A stretch of 64,000 nt of DNA from JANSWP01 sp041941305 (GCA_041941305.1 JBGTQJ010000030.1:46741-110740); one strand, 5' to 3'. Shown: positions 9,067 through 18,232, counted from the stretch's first letter. Program-made: numbers and translations. Notes: generated from the sequence alone by a model not told the origin.

Positions 9067-9277
9067 TTGAAACAGCTCTGGTTAAAGAATCTTCATTTAC
9101 AATAGTGTCTGGCCACATTTGATCGCTTAAGGCTCTCCTGGAAACGATACGATCGTGATTTTCAAATAATATTAGAAACAAGGAGGCAAGGCGAGGTTCC
9201 AGATAAGTTTGCTCCTGCTTCCCTCCAGCCAATATCCCGTTGATTGAATTAAATGACCAATGACCTTTTTTGTGCAT
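9062..9277 (-). pseudogene. N-terminal remnant of a winged-helix (OmpR/ToxR-type) regulator
   Basis: From the ATG at 9277 about 72 residues read as a Trans_reg_C winged helix (WSFNSINGILAGG, LEPRLASLFLILFENHDRIV, VSRRALSDQMWPDT, NEDSLTRAVSKL). After SKL the homology stops abruptly, just where the helix should continue into RKAL-type sequence, and the DoxX remnant begins in another frame. Full-length CadC/ToxR-like proteins would have a membrane segment and a sensor domain. The frame stays open to 8861, so a short DNA-binding protein might still be made. Confidence 0.72.
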
Positions 9278-9440
9278 GTTTTGTAGATTGAAGTTCTAAA
9301 CACGTCCTACATTTTAGAACACTACTCTGAACTTGTGTATGTAAAAATAAAGAAAACATCGATCTTTGGCTTTCTTTCAAAAAAAATCACACCTTAGGCA
9401 ACCCTTTTAAAAATAGACTCGTGTTAGCAAATAGAAACGC

Positions 9441-9995
9441 ATGACAAAGGAGCAAATCGCTAGTCTCATCAATGCTTGCAAAGCAAATGACCGCGAAAGT
9501 CAGCTGCAGTTGTACAAGCATTTTTACAATTACGGTATGACCGTATGTATGCGATATGCAGATACGCGGGAAGAAGCTAAAGAGATACTCAATGATGCCT
9601 TTGTCAAAGTGTTTTTGAAAATTGATAAATATTCCCTTAGCCTGTCATTTAAGGGTTGGTTGAATAAAATTTTGGTCAATACGGCAATCGACCACTACCG
9701 GAAATTCCAAAATCAACCACAAACTGTGGACATCGTCCACGCCCAGCACTACGAAATAGAAGCAGAAGCGCTTCAGAACCTGACAGTGGAGGAAATTTTT
9801 GAAATGGTGAAACAATTGCCACCTGCTTATCGAGTCGCATTTAATTTATATGTGGTAGAAGGGTATAAACACCCTGAAATTGCTGAGAAATTGGGAATAA
9901 GTGTGGGAGCTTCTAAATCCAATTTAGCAAAAGCTCGCATGAGATTGAAAGCGATGATAAATAAAGCAGAAGGGGAGCAATGGGCAGTAATCTAA
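9441..9995 (+). CDS. ECF-type RNA polymerase sigma factor
   Basis: The protein has 184 residues, the usual size. Region 2 (about 15-85) has YADTREEAKEILNDAFVKVF and the 'FKGWLNKILVNTAIDHYRK' block; region 4 (about 115-175) has LPPAYRVAFNLYVVEGYKH followed by an HTH (EIAEKLGISVGASKSNLAKA). These are hallmarks of Bacteroidota sigma-70 ECF factors. The next gene starts 75 bp downstream and encodes a membrane protein that probably acts as its partner or anti-sigma factor, as is usual for ECF operons. Confidence 0.92.
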   Translation: MTKEQIASLINACKANDRESQLQLYKHFYNYGMTVCMRYADTREEAKEILNDAFVKVFLKIDKYSLSLSFKGWLNKILVNTAIDHYRKFQNQPQTVDIVHAQHYEIEAEALQNLTVEEIFEMVKQLPPAYRVAFNLYVVEGYKHPEIAEKLGISVGASKSNLAKARMRLKAMINKAEGEQWAVI

Positions 9996-10070
9996 AGAAA
10001 ATTGATCAGAACGGACAGCACTTTGAGCGCATATCTGTTTAGTGTACAAAGTTCTTTCTTAATATTTTGT

Positions 10071-11357
10071 ATGGATAACAAAAACTTCGACCAATTCTTT
10101 TCTGAGAACCTGCAGACGACGCAGGATTTTGGCTACCGTGAAGGAGACTGGCAGGAGGTGGCTGACAGATTGGATATGGTGGCTCCAGTCACTGGTTGGA
10201 CCTGGAAGAAGGCTTTGGTTCCAATGGTGATGACGGCTTTAGTGGGTGCAGTAATTTTCTTGTGGTGGAAGTTGGATGAGACGAATGGAGCCTTGAAAGA
10301 ATTGAAACAGAATGTCATTGAAAACAATACCTGGCAGCGCGATACTGTGGTGAAGACCGTTATCTTGAGAGATACCGTTTTTGCTGCCAACAATCCTCGT
10401 AATATTAATACGCATGATATTAGTTGGGTTGGCAAACCCTCGAAGGGAGTTGTCAACCCTTTTTTAGCTTTCCACAATAGAGCTGCGTATTTAGCAAATA
10501 AAAACCCCAGTAAGCACATCTTTTGGTGGGAAATTAAGAACAGTATGCAGTCAGCAGCTCGCCCTTCTGGGGCTGGCAGCCTGGCCCTTTGGGCTTGGCA
10601 GTTTGCTCCTTTGGCAGTTGAGGAAGGGGGAAGTAAGTCAGTTTCAGACAGATATCAGGAGGTTCCCGAGACACTTCCCGGTTTAGGATCCAATTACATT
10701 GAACAAGAAGAAAGCAAAAGGCGACTGTATGCGAAGAATCGTCCTTTGATTGCTAATCCCCATTTTCGACTGTTGGGAGCCAGACTTGGATTGTCTGTTG
10801 GAAAATCATTTATCCCGGTGAGTGATTTCACCAATATCTCCAGTCAGAATGTAGGTTTGAAAGCAGAGTTTTTGTTTGTCAAAAATTTGAGCATGGTCGC
10901 CGGATTGGATTTTTACAATTTGAGCTTTCAAACTCAGGGAGGCTTTATTCAAGGGGATTTTCCCTTGCCTATTGACCAGTTTGATTTAAACGATCTCCAA
11001 TTTGCTCAGAGTGATCAAACCTTTACTCAAATAAAGCTAGGGTTTAAATACACTTTGGGTAGAGATAGGAATGTCCAACCATACGTGGGCCTCAACTATT
11101 TGGCTGCTGCCAATTTTAAAAAGGATTTCTACTATTTGTTTGATAATACTATTTATGCCAATCCGGAATACGAAACCGGCATAAAAAATACAGACATTAC
11201 AGGCAATGGATTTGGAATAGATTTAGGTGTTGAATTTCAGCCTCAGGACTGGCTCAACATTCAATTTGAAACTTACTACCATTCCATCAATCCAAAACTG
11301 AATAGTCAATATTACGACCTAATCGGGGTGCGCACTGCGGCTTTGATTCAGTTTTAG
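10071..11357 (+). CDS. Membrane protein with one TM segment and C-terminal barrel-like domain, ECF partner
   Basis: Starting at the ATG at 10071 gives 428 residues; a frame from a TTG at 10002 adds 23 residues with no recognised content. A short acidic N-terminus (FSENLQTTQDFGYREGDW) precedes a TM segment (about 47-65, LVPMVMTALVGAVIFLWW), a spacer with coiled-coil character, and, from about residue 235, alternating beta-strands of an outer-membrane porin-like barrel (LGARLGLSVGKSF, VGLKAEFLFVKNL, FGIDLGVEFQPQDW). The position after an ECF sigma gene and the cytoplasmic N-terminus plus TM are what an anti-sigma factor would have. No zinc or known anti-sigma motif is seen, so that role is inferred. 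Confidence 0.6.
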   Translation: MDNKNFDQFFSENLQTTQDFGYREGDWQEVADRLDMVAPVTGWTWKKALVPMVMTALVGAVIFLWWKLDETNGALKELKQNVIENNTWQRDTVVKTVILRDTVFAANNPRNINTHDISWVGKPSKGVVNPFLAFHNRAAYLANKNPSKHIFWWEIKNSMQSAARPSGAGSLALWAWQFAPLAVEEGGSKSVSDRYQEVPETLPGLGSNYIEQEESKRRLYAKNRPLIANPHFRLLGARLGLSVGKSFIPVSDFTNISSQNVGLKAEFLFVKNLSMVAGLDFYNLSFQTQGGFIQGDFPLPIDQFDLNDLQFAQSDQTFTQIKLGFKYTLGRDRNVQPYVGLNYLAAANFKKDFYYLFDNTIYANPEYETGIKNTDITGNGFGIDLGVEFQPQDWLNIQFETYYHSINPKLNSQYYDLIGVRTAALIQF

Positions 11358-11370
11358 ACCTGGCGTATTA

Positions 11371-11436
11371 CGAGGGACAGGGTTTTGAACCCGGTGTTCA
11401 TAGCTTAAAACACCGGGTTCAAAACCCTGTCCCTCG
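11371..11436. repeat. 28-bp perfect hairpin between the convergent barrel gene and cmr6
   Basis: The arms 11371-11398 and 11409-11436 are exact reverse complements (28 of 28) with a 10-nt loop. The left arm begins CGAGGGACAGGGTTTTG. Placed between convergent genes it may end transcription from both. The length and perfection exceed a normal terminator. Confidence 0.85.
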
Positions 11437-11527
11437 GGGAAACTGTGAATTTAAGCTTTTGATATTACTTAGAATAACTTTCAAATGCAGCAATATATGG
11501 CGACTCTAGTTCGAGGGTTGCCTTTTT

Positions 11528-12436
11528 TTATTCAGCAATATCCCATTGACCATAACCCACATGGGTTTTAGCACCTGTCCCCAGCCAAAGTAATATTGCT
11601 TCGAAAAGTTCTTTTTTTTGAAAAGCTCCCTGCTCCTTAAAAACATGCCCATTTTGAAGTGAAAAACGGAATTTGAAAACTACATCGGGTAAAATTTTTA
11701 GGAAAAGTAAAGGCGTAGGATCAGAAAAAGGACTGAGTTTTGGATTCTCTCTATTAATATGAGGCGTAATGTAGTCTTCATCCAATAGCCTGCCTTCATG
11801 TTGGTTGACAATAGGTGGATGCATGCTTTTTATAGGAATGGCATCATAAAAAATGTCTCTTTTGTATGGATTTAAGTATTTCCAGTTTTTTCGATGCTTT
11901 TCATTCAAATCTTCGCTTTTGGTTTTCAGAACATCTACACCTTCAAAGATTTCTAATTCCAAAGCGTTCACTTCCTCTTTGTTGATTCCCACCAACTGTC
12001 CAACAAATACTACTTGCTTAAAAGCACTCCGCAAAATACCTTTAATTGAAGAACCCGGAATTAATGGCAAACCCGTAGTATGATCGAAATAAAAGCCCAA
12101 CTTAAATTCTCCTTCGCTCCCCGTTTCATGCACATATCCACTTCCTAAAAGTAAACCAGGGTAAGTCGTTTTTAAAGAAAAAGAAGAATAGAATGGAATA
12201 TTTTTTTCATTCAGAGTATCTAACATCCTGACATGATCATAAGATAAATTACAATCAGTTATTGCTCTGTTTTTTGAAATAAAAAAATCCTTGTTTGTAC
12301 GCTCTACAGCGTCATACAATGCTTTTTCTTCTTCCAATTCCTTGAAAAATTTTCTTGGATCGAAAACCCGAACCTTCCCTTTTTCTGAATAACTCTTGTA
12401 ATAGTCTTTATAGAAATAATATCCTAGATTTTTCAT
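11528..12436 (-). CDS. cmr6: Type III-B RAMP protein Cmr6
   Basis: The protein has 302 residues of the RAMP (Cas7-like) superfamily. The diagnostic block 'PGLLLGSGYVHETGS' followed by 'GFYFDHTTGLPLIPGSSIKG' is the Cmr6 signature, and a glycine-rich end (WLGTGAKTHVGYGQ) closes the fold. Cmr6 caps the backbone of the Cmr complex with Cmr1 and helps bind the 3' part of the guide and target RNA. It is the last gene of the six-gene cmr operon; 9 bp separate it from cmr5. The long hairpin at 11371-11436 follows. Confidence 0.9.
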   Translation of the reverse strand: MKNLGYYFYKDYYKSYSEKGKVRVFDPRKFFKELEEEKALYDAVERTNKDFFISKNRAITDCNLSYDHVRMLDTLNEKNIPFYSSFSLKTTYPGLLLGSGYVHETGSEGEFKLGFYFDHTTGLPLIPGSSIKGILRSAFKQVVFVGQLVGINKEEVNALELEIFEGVDVLKTKSEDLNEKHRKNWKYLNPYKRDIFYDAIPIKSMHPPIVNQHEGRLLDEDYITPHINRENPKLSPFSDPTPLLFLKILPDVVFKFRFSLQNGHVFKEQGAFQKKELFEAILLWLGTGAKTHVGYGQWDIAE

Positions 12437-12445
12437 AAGTCCTGT

Positions 12446-12892
12446 TTATACCTGTTTAAAAGACCGCAAGGCCAATTTTAAGGCAATCGAAGCGTTCAAA
12501 ATACGTTTTTCGATTTTTTTAGCTTTTGTCAAATTGAATTTAAACTGTTGAAAGTTCTTGTTTTGGGGCTCAAAGTCTTTATCAATTTCAACCAACACAT
12601 AATTTAGGAGCCGCTGTTCTTTTGCCGTGGTTTCTCCTGCAATGACATACAAGATAGCCTGGAGCAATTTATTCTTTTTTTGATGAGGCGTCAGTTCATC
12701 ATCATTTTTGATTTTTGAAGCGTCCGAATAGAAAGACAAAGTAGGTATCAACCCAGATTGAATGATTCCGGCACCTAATGAAGCGATATATCCCTTATAT
12801 TCAGCATCTACTTGGAGCGGATTGGAAGTTTTTACCAAATTTGCTCGGATGGCTTTCAATGCTTGCGGAATTAATTGATTGATTTGCTTCAT
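12446..12892 (-). CDS. cmr5: Type III-B small subunit Cmr5
   Basis: The protein has 148 residues, all-helical, with the family pattern 'YKGYIASLGAGIIQSGLIPT' and a C-terminal 'ASIALKLALRSF'. Cmr5 forms the inner filament of the Cmr complex along the crRNA-target duplex. It starts within the stop codon of cmr4 (4-bp ATGA overlap at 12889-12892), so the two are translationally coupled. Confidence 0.9.
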   Translation of the reverse strand: MKQINQLIPQALKAIRANLVKTSNPLQVDAEYKGYIASLGAGIIQSGLIPTLSFYSDASKIKNDDELTPHQKKNKLLQAILYVIAGETTAKEQRLLNYVLVEIDKDFEPQNKNFQQFKFNLTKAKKIEKRILNASIALKLALRSFKQV

Positions 12893-13761
12893 ACTCCTGC
12901 AATTTTGGTGAATTCACAAAGACCATAACCAATGGAAGCATTTGCTCCCAATTGTATGATTTTTCCGTTTACATGGTTTTCAAAATGTTTTAAATATTCT
13001 GACTGGTCGCATTCAGCTCCCAAATCCTTCTGAGTCTTGTAGGGAACACTAAAAAAACAATAAAACCGAGCCTCTCTTGGCACTATTTGTTCATACCAGA
13101 GATTTTCGCTGATGCCATTTTCCAACTTATTTCTGGCAATGACGGGCAGACTTTCAGAAAAATGTTTGAAAACAGAGGCATCACTGCATAGTGCGACACT
13201 CTTGCTATTGCCCAATAAGGGTTCCAGGTTCTTCAATGAAGCCCAAACAGGATGATCATCCCCTTCTCGAAAAACAGTCGTATCAAAATCTTCTAAAACC
13301 GTATCACCACTACCCTTAAATATCACCGCCTTCTTCTTCACTTCCTGAAGATGAGGTATCGCTGTAGCATGTACAAAACCAGTATCAAGGCTTTTATTTT
13401 TTTCCAAAAAATCACCCAATAACAAATAAGAAGTGGTGCGATAAAAAGGACGCTCATTGCTGCGCACGGGCAAGGAAATCAAATGCCCATCCAGAAATTT
13501 ATATTCGCCTTTCTTAGGGTCGTCGTCTTTGGTGCCACCAAAAACATATTGCACAAAACCATCTGGACTATCAACGGAATCTTCAAAATATTCTCTCATA
13601 GCTCCTTTGATGCCAGAAGCATGTAAGACAGGATAACCAGTGGTAGAATCTCTTTGAACCAATTTATCAATTACCCCATATTCAGTATCGCCGCTTCCCA
13701 TGTGTAAATTGGTCAATGCGCGTATGACGTAACAATGAGTTTTGAAGGTTTTTGTTGTCAT
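12889..13761 (-). CDS. cmr4: Type III-B backbone RAMP and target-RNA nuclease Cmr4
   Basis: The protein has 290 residues. The N-terminus 'LTNLHMGSGDTEYGVIDKLV' and then QRDSTTGYPVLHASGIKGAM is the Cmr4 signature. The Asp of VIDK corresponds to the catalytic residue with which Cmr4 cuts target RNA at 6-nt steps, so slicer activity is expected. The glycine-rich C-terminus (LGANASIGYGLCEF) is present. Several Cmr4 copies form the Cmr backbone. It is followed by cmr5 with a 4-bp overlap and separated from cmr3 by 72 bp holding a 17-bp hairpin. Confidence 0.92.
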   Translation of the reverse strand: MTTKTFKTHCYVIRALTNLHMGSGDTEYGVIDKLVQRDSTTGYPVLHASGIKGAMREYFEDSVDSPDGFVQYVFGGTKDDDPKKGEYKFLDGHLISLPVRSNERPFYRTTSYLLLGDFLEKNKSLDTGFVHATAIPHLQEVKKKAVIFKGSGDTVLEDFDTTVFREGDDHPVWASLKNLEPLLGNSKSVALCSDASVFKHFSESLPVIARNKLENGISENLWYEQIVPREARFYCFFSVPYKTQKDLGAECDQSEYLKHFENHVNGKIIQLGANASIGYGLCEFTKIAGV

Positions 13762-13784
13762 TTTATTTCAGTTGCCGGTTCTCA

Positions 13785-13828
13785 GTTGTTGGTTATCAGT
13801 TCTTAGTTCCTAACTGATAACCAACAAC
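13785..13828. repeat. 17-bp perfect hairpin between cmr3 and cmr4
   Basis: The arms 13785-13801 (GTTGTTGGTTATCAGTT) and 13812-13828 are exact complements, loop 10 nt. It occupies nearly the whole intergenic gap within the operon. It could alter relative expression of the backbone subunit by stabilising or processing the mRNA. Confidence 0.82.
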
Positions 13829-13833
13829 CGAAT

Positions 13834-15009
13834 TCAGAGCATGATAAAATAATTATATCCAATTTGTCGAAAAGCCTCTTTTTCCAATTCCGCTTTCAAA
13901 TCAGATAAATTGATTCCATAAAAAATACTGCCCCTTTGAAGCAAATTGAACTTATTGGATTTGTACCTTGAGCCTGTTTTTTTTACATAAGCCATTTTGG
14001 AAAAACTGAAATCCACATCTCTTTGGCTAGGCGTGATTATATTCCTGAAATTGACTGTATGAGAAATGGCAAAATCACAATACTCATAAATGCTGGAAGG
14101 GGCATAAGCATTCGATGTTAAGACCAATGCTTGCCCATTGGTTCTGTCTTTCCGATGAATAGTTTGTTTGGTAAAAAGGTTTTCAAAGTCTTCTTTAGGG
14201 CTTTTTGAAAACGAAAGCAAAAAGGCAGAGCCTTCTCCCCCAAAATTCACCAATCCTTCCTGCAAGTAGGGACTTCCTAGGTCATCAGTTTCCAGTTCAG
14301 CAAAAAAAGCGAAATAGTATCCTTTAGATAATTTCACAAATTCCTGTTTATAAAATCCACCCTCTTCGGGTGCTTCTTTTCTGTTTTTTTGAATCCCAAT
14401 TCGACTTTCTTTTATAAATATACCATTGTGGGCTTCATCCTTTTTTTCATTGTCAAAATCAAAATACTTCCAATTCTCTCCCCCATTGGCTTCTATCAAC
14501 AAATCAGCCAAACCTTCCTTCGCTTTATAATTCTCAATAGTGGGCAAATGGGTCAATTTTCTCGAAGTTTTTGCCTTTGTACTTCCTTTGAACTGTATTT
14601 TCAAGGGTACTACTTTTCGTTCCTTTGGATTGTCTTCCTCTTTTTCGTAGCCATAATCTTTTGCTTGAACGATATAGTTTTTGGCATCCACCCCTTCCAC
14701 CTCGTATCGAATAAAAACAGGAGAAATCGAATGAATATATTTAAAATCAGCTATGTTTTTTTCTTTTTCCTTTTGGGGAACCACAAAACCTTGTGTACCT
14801 ATCAAATCTTTGGTTGCTGAAACGGGTTGATTTAATAAACCGTGATAGCGCAAAATCTCATATCGAAGCAAGCCCAATAGAGCCGTCTGTTGTGGAAAAT
14901 AATTGGAACGCACAAAATAATTGGTATCATCTTCTGTGTTAAAAGTCCGCTCTCCTCCAAAGAAGTAAGCATCCACAGGTCGCAGCTTAATGAGGAAATT
15001 TTCAGGCAT
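13834..15009 (-). CDS. cmr3: Type III-B RAMP protein Cmr3
   Basis: The protein has 391 residues. The N-terminal 'LIKLRPVDAYFFGGERTF' and 'SNYFPQQTALLGLLRYEIL' are the Cmr3 (Cas5-like) signature. Cmr3 pairs with Cas10/Cmr2 at the foot of the complex and holds the crRNA 5' handle. The C-terminal FRQIGYNYFIML matches the usual short end. It lies 114 bp downstream of cas10, with a long inverted repeat in the gap. Confidence 0.9.
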   Translation of the reverse strand: MPENFLIKLRPVDAYFFGGERTFNTEDDTNYFVRSNYFPQQTALLGLLRYEILRYHGLLNQPVSATKDLIGTQGFVVPQKEKEKNIADFKYIHSISPVFIRYEVEGVDAKNYIVQAKDYGYEKEEDNPKERKVVPLKIQFKGSTKAKTSRKLTHLPTIENYKAKEGLADLLIEANGGENWKYFDFDNEKKDEAHNGIFIKESRIGIQKNRKEAPEEGGFYKQEFVKLSKGYYFAFFAELETDDLGSPYLQEGLVNFGGEGSAFLLSFSKSPKEDFENLFTKQTIHRKDRTNGQALVLTSNAYAPSSIYEYCDFAISHTVNFRNIITPSQRDVDFSFSKMAYVKKTGSRYKSNKFNLLQRGSIFYGINLSDLKAELEKEAFRQIGYNYFIML

Positions 15010-15028
15010 GTATAGAAATTAAGATTCT

Positions 15029-15127
15029 TTGACAAATCTCGTGATTCAGGGTCAGAGAAAAACAATTATCAATACTACTATCGGGCGTATTTGATGATTG
15101 TTTTTCTCTGACCACGGGATTTGTCAA
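15029..15127. repeat. Inverted repeat between cas10 and cmr3
   Basis: An outer 10-bp stem (15029-15038 with 15118-15127) and an inner 16-bp perfect stem (15051-15066, GTCAGAGAAAAACAAT, with 15097-15112) form a hairpin with a 30-nt loop. The right arm overlaps the cas10 stop codon. The sequence is unlike the hairpin between cmr3 and cmr4. Confidence 0.8.
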
Positions 15128-16824
15128 TGAAGGGAAATTAAAAATTGTATAAAACGCAATGCTGCATATACTTTCGCTATTTTTTCATCTAGCTCTAATG
15201 GTTCTTTAAATATTTCGTAAATCAATACTCTGACATATTTTAAAAATCCATTCTTATGACTCAAATGTCCTTTTTCGTTAAAGTTATTTTCAAAAAACTG
15301 ACACAAACTGTCTTCGTTTTTGGCAGCATCTTCCAGCACAACTTTCTGAGGCTCCAATTTGTACATCACTGAACTGATAAAATTGGCATCGGTTGCTTTG
15401 GGAATGTGTAGCAACATTTCCCGAAATTTTTCGTAGGCAGGTGATTTTTTAGAAAAAGTGCTGCCAAATCCATTGCCACTGTGCTTGATTACGGCATAAG
15501 ACACCGCATCTTTATTGCCCTCCTTTTTTGCTTTATTAAATAACAAATCCATACCCTCCGCCAGGGCCTCATTTAGAGGAAATTTATAATAAGAAATAGA
15601 TAAACCAAAAGACAAAGATGGTTTCTTATTGGCTTGACACTGCCCTACCAGTGGTTTCAGCACCGTATCCTCCAGAATATAATGTTTGTAGAGGGCATCA
15701 ATTTTGTCTATCAACCAAAACACGGATTTTACAGGAGGCTCTTTACGAACCGTTCCATCTTCCTTCTTCTCCGACAGTTTGGGCAACAATTCCGTTGGTG
15801 CTTCAAAACTTTCCCCATTCCCTACAGGTGCAAAAAACAACAAATCATCTCCCCCTACATAAATCGGCAATCCGCCAAAAGACCGCACCAACTTTACAGC
15901 ATCTAAAGAAAACTGTTTCATTTGCTCATCAAAATGCTCAAAGCGATTTCCTATCTCCAGCCCTGCCTGCTTGAACAATTGCTTGTTGAATTCCCCCATA
16001 TTGTCACCATCGGCGCGCACAACTGCAATGTATTTGTGTCGAAAGCGAATATCCTCGCGGAATTGCTTTGCCAATTCTTCCAAAAAATTCTCCTGACTTT
16101 TGTCGCTATCATCCCCTTCCCCAGCATTCGCCGTTCGCCAGGCAGTTTCGTATTTCGATTCATCAATGAGCCTTAAAGGAGCAGTCGCAATTTCCACAGT
16201 AGAAGGAAAACGCCCGCCCTGCTTCAAATCCGGGAAACCATCATAAACCAAAAAATTGTAATACATCCGCTCAAAAAAATCCTTGAACCAGGCTTGCGTT
16301 TCCTGTTGAGGAAAAGTTTCTTCCAGTTCCAGATAGTCCAGATATTGATGCACTGCCTCCATTGGATTATCAGATTCAGATAATTCTATTTCCAGGCTAT
16401 ACAATTTGAAATAAGGTCGCAGAAAATCCCTCAACAAAGTCGCATCCAGATCTTTTGCCTGATAAGCCGCTCTTTGATGATTTTTGGAATGTCTTGGATT
16501 CACCAAATCATCCGCCATTTTTTCTGAAAAAACTTTCAATACTGCCTCCTTCCCGGCTTCCAGTTCATCAAAATCATTATCTCCAGCCAAAATAATAAAG
16601 CGATCTGGCACAAGCCCAACGCCCTTACCGCCTAAATAATAATCGGGATCGCGCACAGCAGGCATCAGCACATTTCGCCCCTGCCGAAAATCCTTTAAAA
16701 TCTCTCGCACCAGCCAGCTAAACAAATAACTGGCCGCCCAAATCGCCTTGGTGCTTTTCACACCTTGCAAAGTCTTGTTGATGGGTCCGGTGGTGAGGGC
16801 TAGGTATTTGATTTGTTTAGTCAT
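15124..16824 (-). CDS. cas10: Type III-B Cas10 (Cmr2), GGDD cyclase, no HD domain
   Basis: The protein has 566 residues, short for Cmr2. It starts directly at the Cmr2 N-terminal block (YLALTTGPINKTLQGVKSTK, then IWAASYLFSWLV), so the HD nuclease that precedes this in many Cas10 proteins is absent. A palm block 'VVRADGDNMGEF' (about 268-279) and the cyclase motif GGDD (about 324-327, YVGGDDLLFF) are intact, as is a helical C-terminus. It should make cyclic oligoadenylates when the complex binds target RNA but should not cut DNA. It overlaps cmr1 by 8 bp. Confidence 0.92.
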   Translation of the reverse strand: MTKQIKYLALTTGPINKTLQGVKSTKAIWAASYLFSWLVREILKDFRQGRNVLMPAVRDPDYYLGGKGVGLVPDRFIILAGDNDFDELEAGKEAVLKVFSEKMADDLVNPRHSKNHQRAAYQAKDLDATLLRDFLRPYFKLYSLEIELSESDNPMEAVHQYLDYLELEETFPQQETQAWFKDFFERMYYNFLVYDGFPDLKQGGRFPSTVEIATAPLRLIDESKYETAWRTANAGEGDDSDKSQENFLEELAKQFREDIRFRHKYIAVVRADGDNMGEFNKQLFKQAGLEIGNRFEHFDEQMKQFSLDAVKLVRSFGGLPIYVGGDDLLFFAPVGNGESFEAPTELLPKLSEKKEDGTVRKEPPVKSVFWLIDKIDALYKHYILEDTVLKPLVGQCQANKKPSLSFGLSISYYKFPLNEALAEGMDLLFNKAKKEGNKDAVSYAVIKHSGNGFGSTFSKKSPAYEKFREMLLHIPKATDANFISSVMYKLEPQKVVLEDAAKNEDSLCQFFENNFNEKGHLSHKNGFLKYVRVLIYEIFKEPLELDEKIAKVYAALRFIQFLISLH

Positions 16825-18232
16825 TCTCAGGGTTTTGGCTCAAATCTTCAAAGGCTGTGTATAGATAGTTGGCTTGTCTTTCTTCAGAATAATCCGTATA
16901 AACATCAAATTTTTTTTCATCAAACTTTCCTTTGGTCACAAAAACTTCTCTGAAACAAAAGCGTAGGAAGTCGCTCAAATCAAACTTAGGATAAACAGGC
17001 AAATTCTTGTTTTTCTTCCCATTGCTAATTTCAAAAGTAGCCTGTTTATATCTTTGAGGTATTTGCTCCCACATTACAAAAATTTTGTACCGCTCCTTTT
17101 CTTCCATTTTCAAAGGCTTGAATGTGATAGGAGAACGAAAACGCGAAATTTCAGCTTTTTTATTATTTGGCAATATTTCAGCTTTTTTGACTGTACTATT
17201 TCGGTAATTGCGCCATTCTTGTTCGGAGGATAAGCCTAACAAATCCCTAAAAAGATATTTCTCGCCTTGTGCGGCAAATCGAAAAGTACCATTAGTATCT
17301 GTCCGTTTTCTTTCTGCTTTTTTATAAGTAGAGTCTTCACGATATAAGGCTTGACGAATGGTTTTTTTATCCCACTGCAAAGGCGGGTTTTTAGATTTGG
17401 CATATTGAAACATCAATGACTTAAAATAAAACACATCTCGCTGGTCTCTGTCTTTCAAGTTAATTCCACTACGCAGACACCTGTAAACCAAATCTATGGT
17501 ATCAAACAGCCATTCCAATTCTTCATAAATATGAAAGGCTTTTTCTACATCTACAAAAAACCGATAAGGACTAGGGAAATTAAGAAACTGCTCATAATGT
17601 GCATCTTCAGGATGCAATCCAAAAGAGCCGAAACCCTTTGATTGTCTAGTTCCAAAATTTGTTTTTTGCAAAAAAGCGGGGAAATATTTCACTATAAGTG
17701 TTTTCAAACCTTGTTCAAAAACTAAAAATTGGACTTCCAACTTTTTGTGCAAAACCAGTTCTTTCCGTAAGGTTTCCTTATCCATATTTCCAAAGAAACC
17801 TGGAAAACTCTTTCGATTCCAGATAATAGCCTCAAACTCGTCGGTTTTGGTTTGGCGATTTCTGTCTGTTTTGGGGCTAGGTTCTCCATTCCGTTTTTTA
17901 ATTTCTTCAAACTTATTCGACAAATATTGTTTATCTTTTGTTGAAACCGTTTCCAAAACCTTCACCCTCACCCGGTAATCCAAAGCCACATGCACTCCCT
18001 TCCGCTTTCGTTTTCCCACACACCAATTCTTATGCTTTTCAGCAAATGCCTCCTTCGCTTTTTCATAATCCTCCAAAATCCCAGTTTCCTGCTCAATGAT
18101 ATAGCGGTCCAGTTTGGGCTTCAATTCCGTACCGCGCAGCGTCGCTCCATTTTGGCGATGCTGAAAATGAATCATCGGGGTGTGCTGCTTCAATAAAAAA
18201 GTATGTTGAAAAGAAGATAAATCTGGCATCAT
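16817..18232 (-). CDS. cmr1: Type III-B RAMP protein Cmr1
   Basis: The protein has 471 residues. It opens with the RAMP pattern 'LLKQHTPMIHFQHRQNGATL' and LRGTELKPKLDRYI, and contains the glycine-rich loop 'NFGTRQSKGFGSFGL' (about 200-214) that is typical of Cmr1. Cmr1 caps the guide 3' end of the complex with Cmr6. The protein is longer than many Cmr1 proteins because of inserts rich in charged residues. It is the first gene of the operon and has a well-formed promoter about 50 bp upstream. The start is one of two adjacent ATG codons. Confidence 0.82.
   Translation of the reverse strand: MMPDLSSFQHTFLLKQHTPMIHFQHRQNGATLRGTELKPKLDRYIIEQETGILEDYEKAKEAFAEKHKNWCVGKRKRKGVHVALDYRVRVKVLETVSTKDKQYLSNKFEEIKKRNGEPSPKTDRNRQTKTDEFEAIIWNRKSFPGFFGNMDKETLRKELVLHKKLEVQFLVFEQGLKTLIVKYFPAFLQKTNFGTRQSKGFGSFGLHPEDAHYEQFLNFPSPYRFFVDVEKAFHIYEELEWLFDTIDLVYRCLRSGINLKDRDQRDVFYFKSLMFQYAKSKNPPLQWDKKTIRQALYREDSTYKKAERKRTDTNGTFRFAAQGEKYLFRDLLGLSSEQEWRNYRNSTVKKAEILPNNKKAEISRFRSPITFKPLKMEEKERYKIFVMWEQIPQRYKQATFEISNGKKNKNLPVYPKFDLSDFLRFCFREVFVTKGKFDEKKFDVYTDYSEERQANYLYTAFEDLSQNPEND

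Noticed and set aside
8861..9277. Single intact 138-residue gene
   Set aside because: Only the first 72 residues resemble a winged helix; the remainder is out-of-frame translation of the DoxX remnant.
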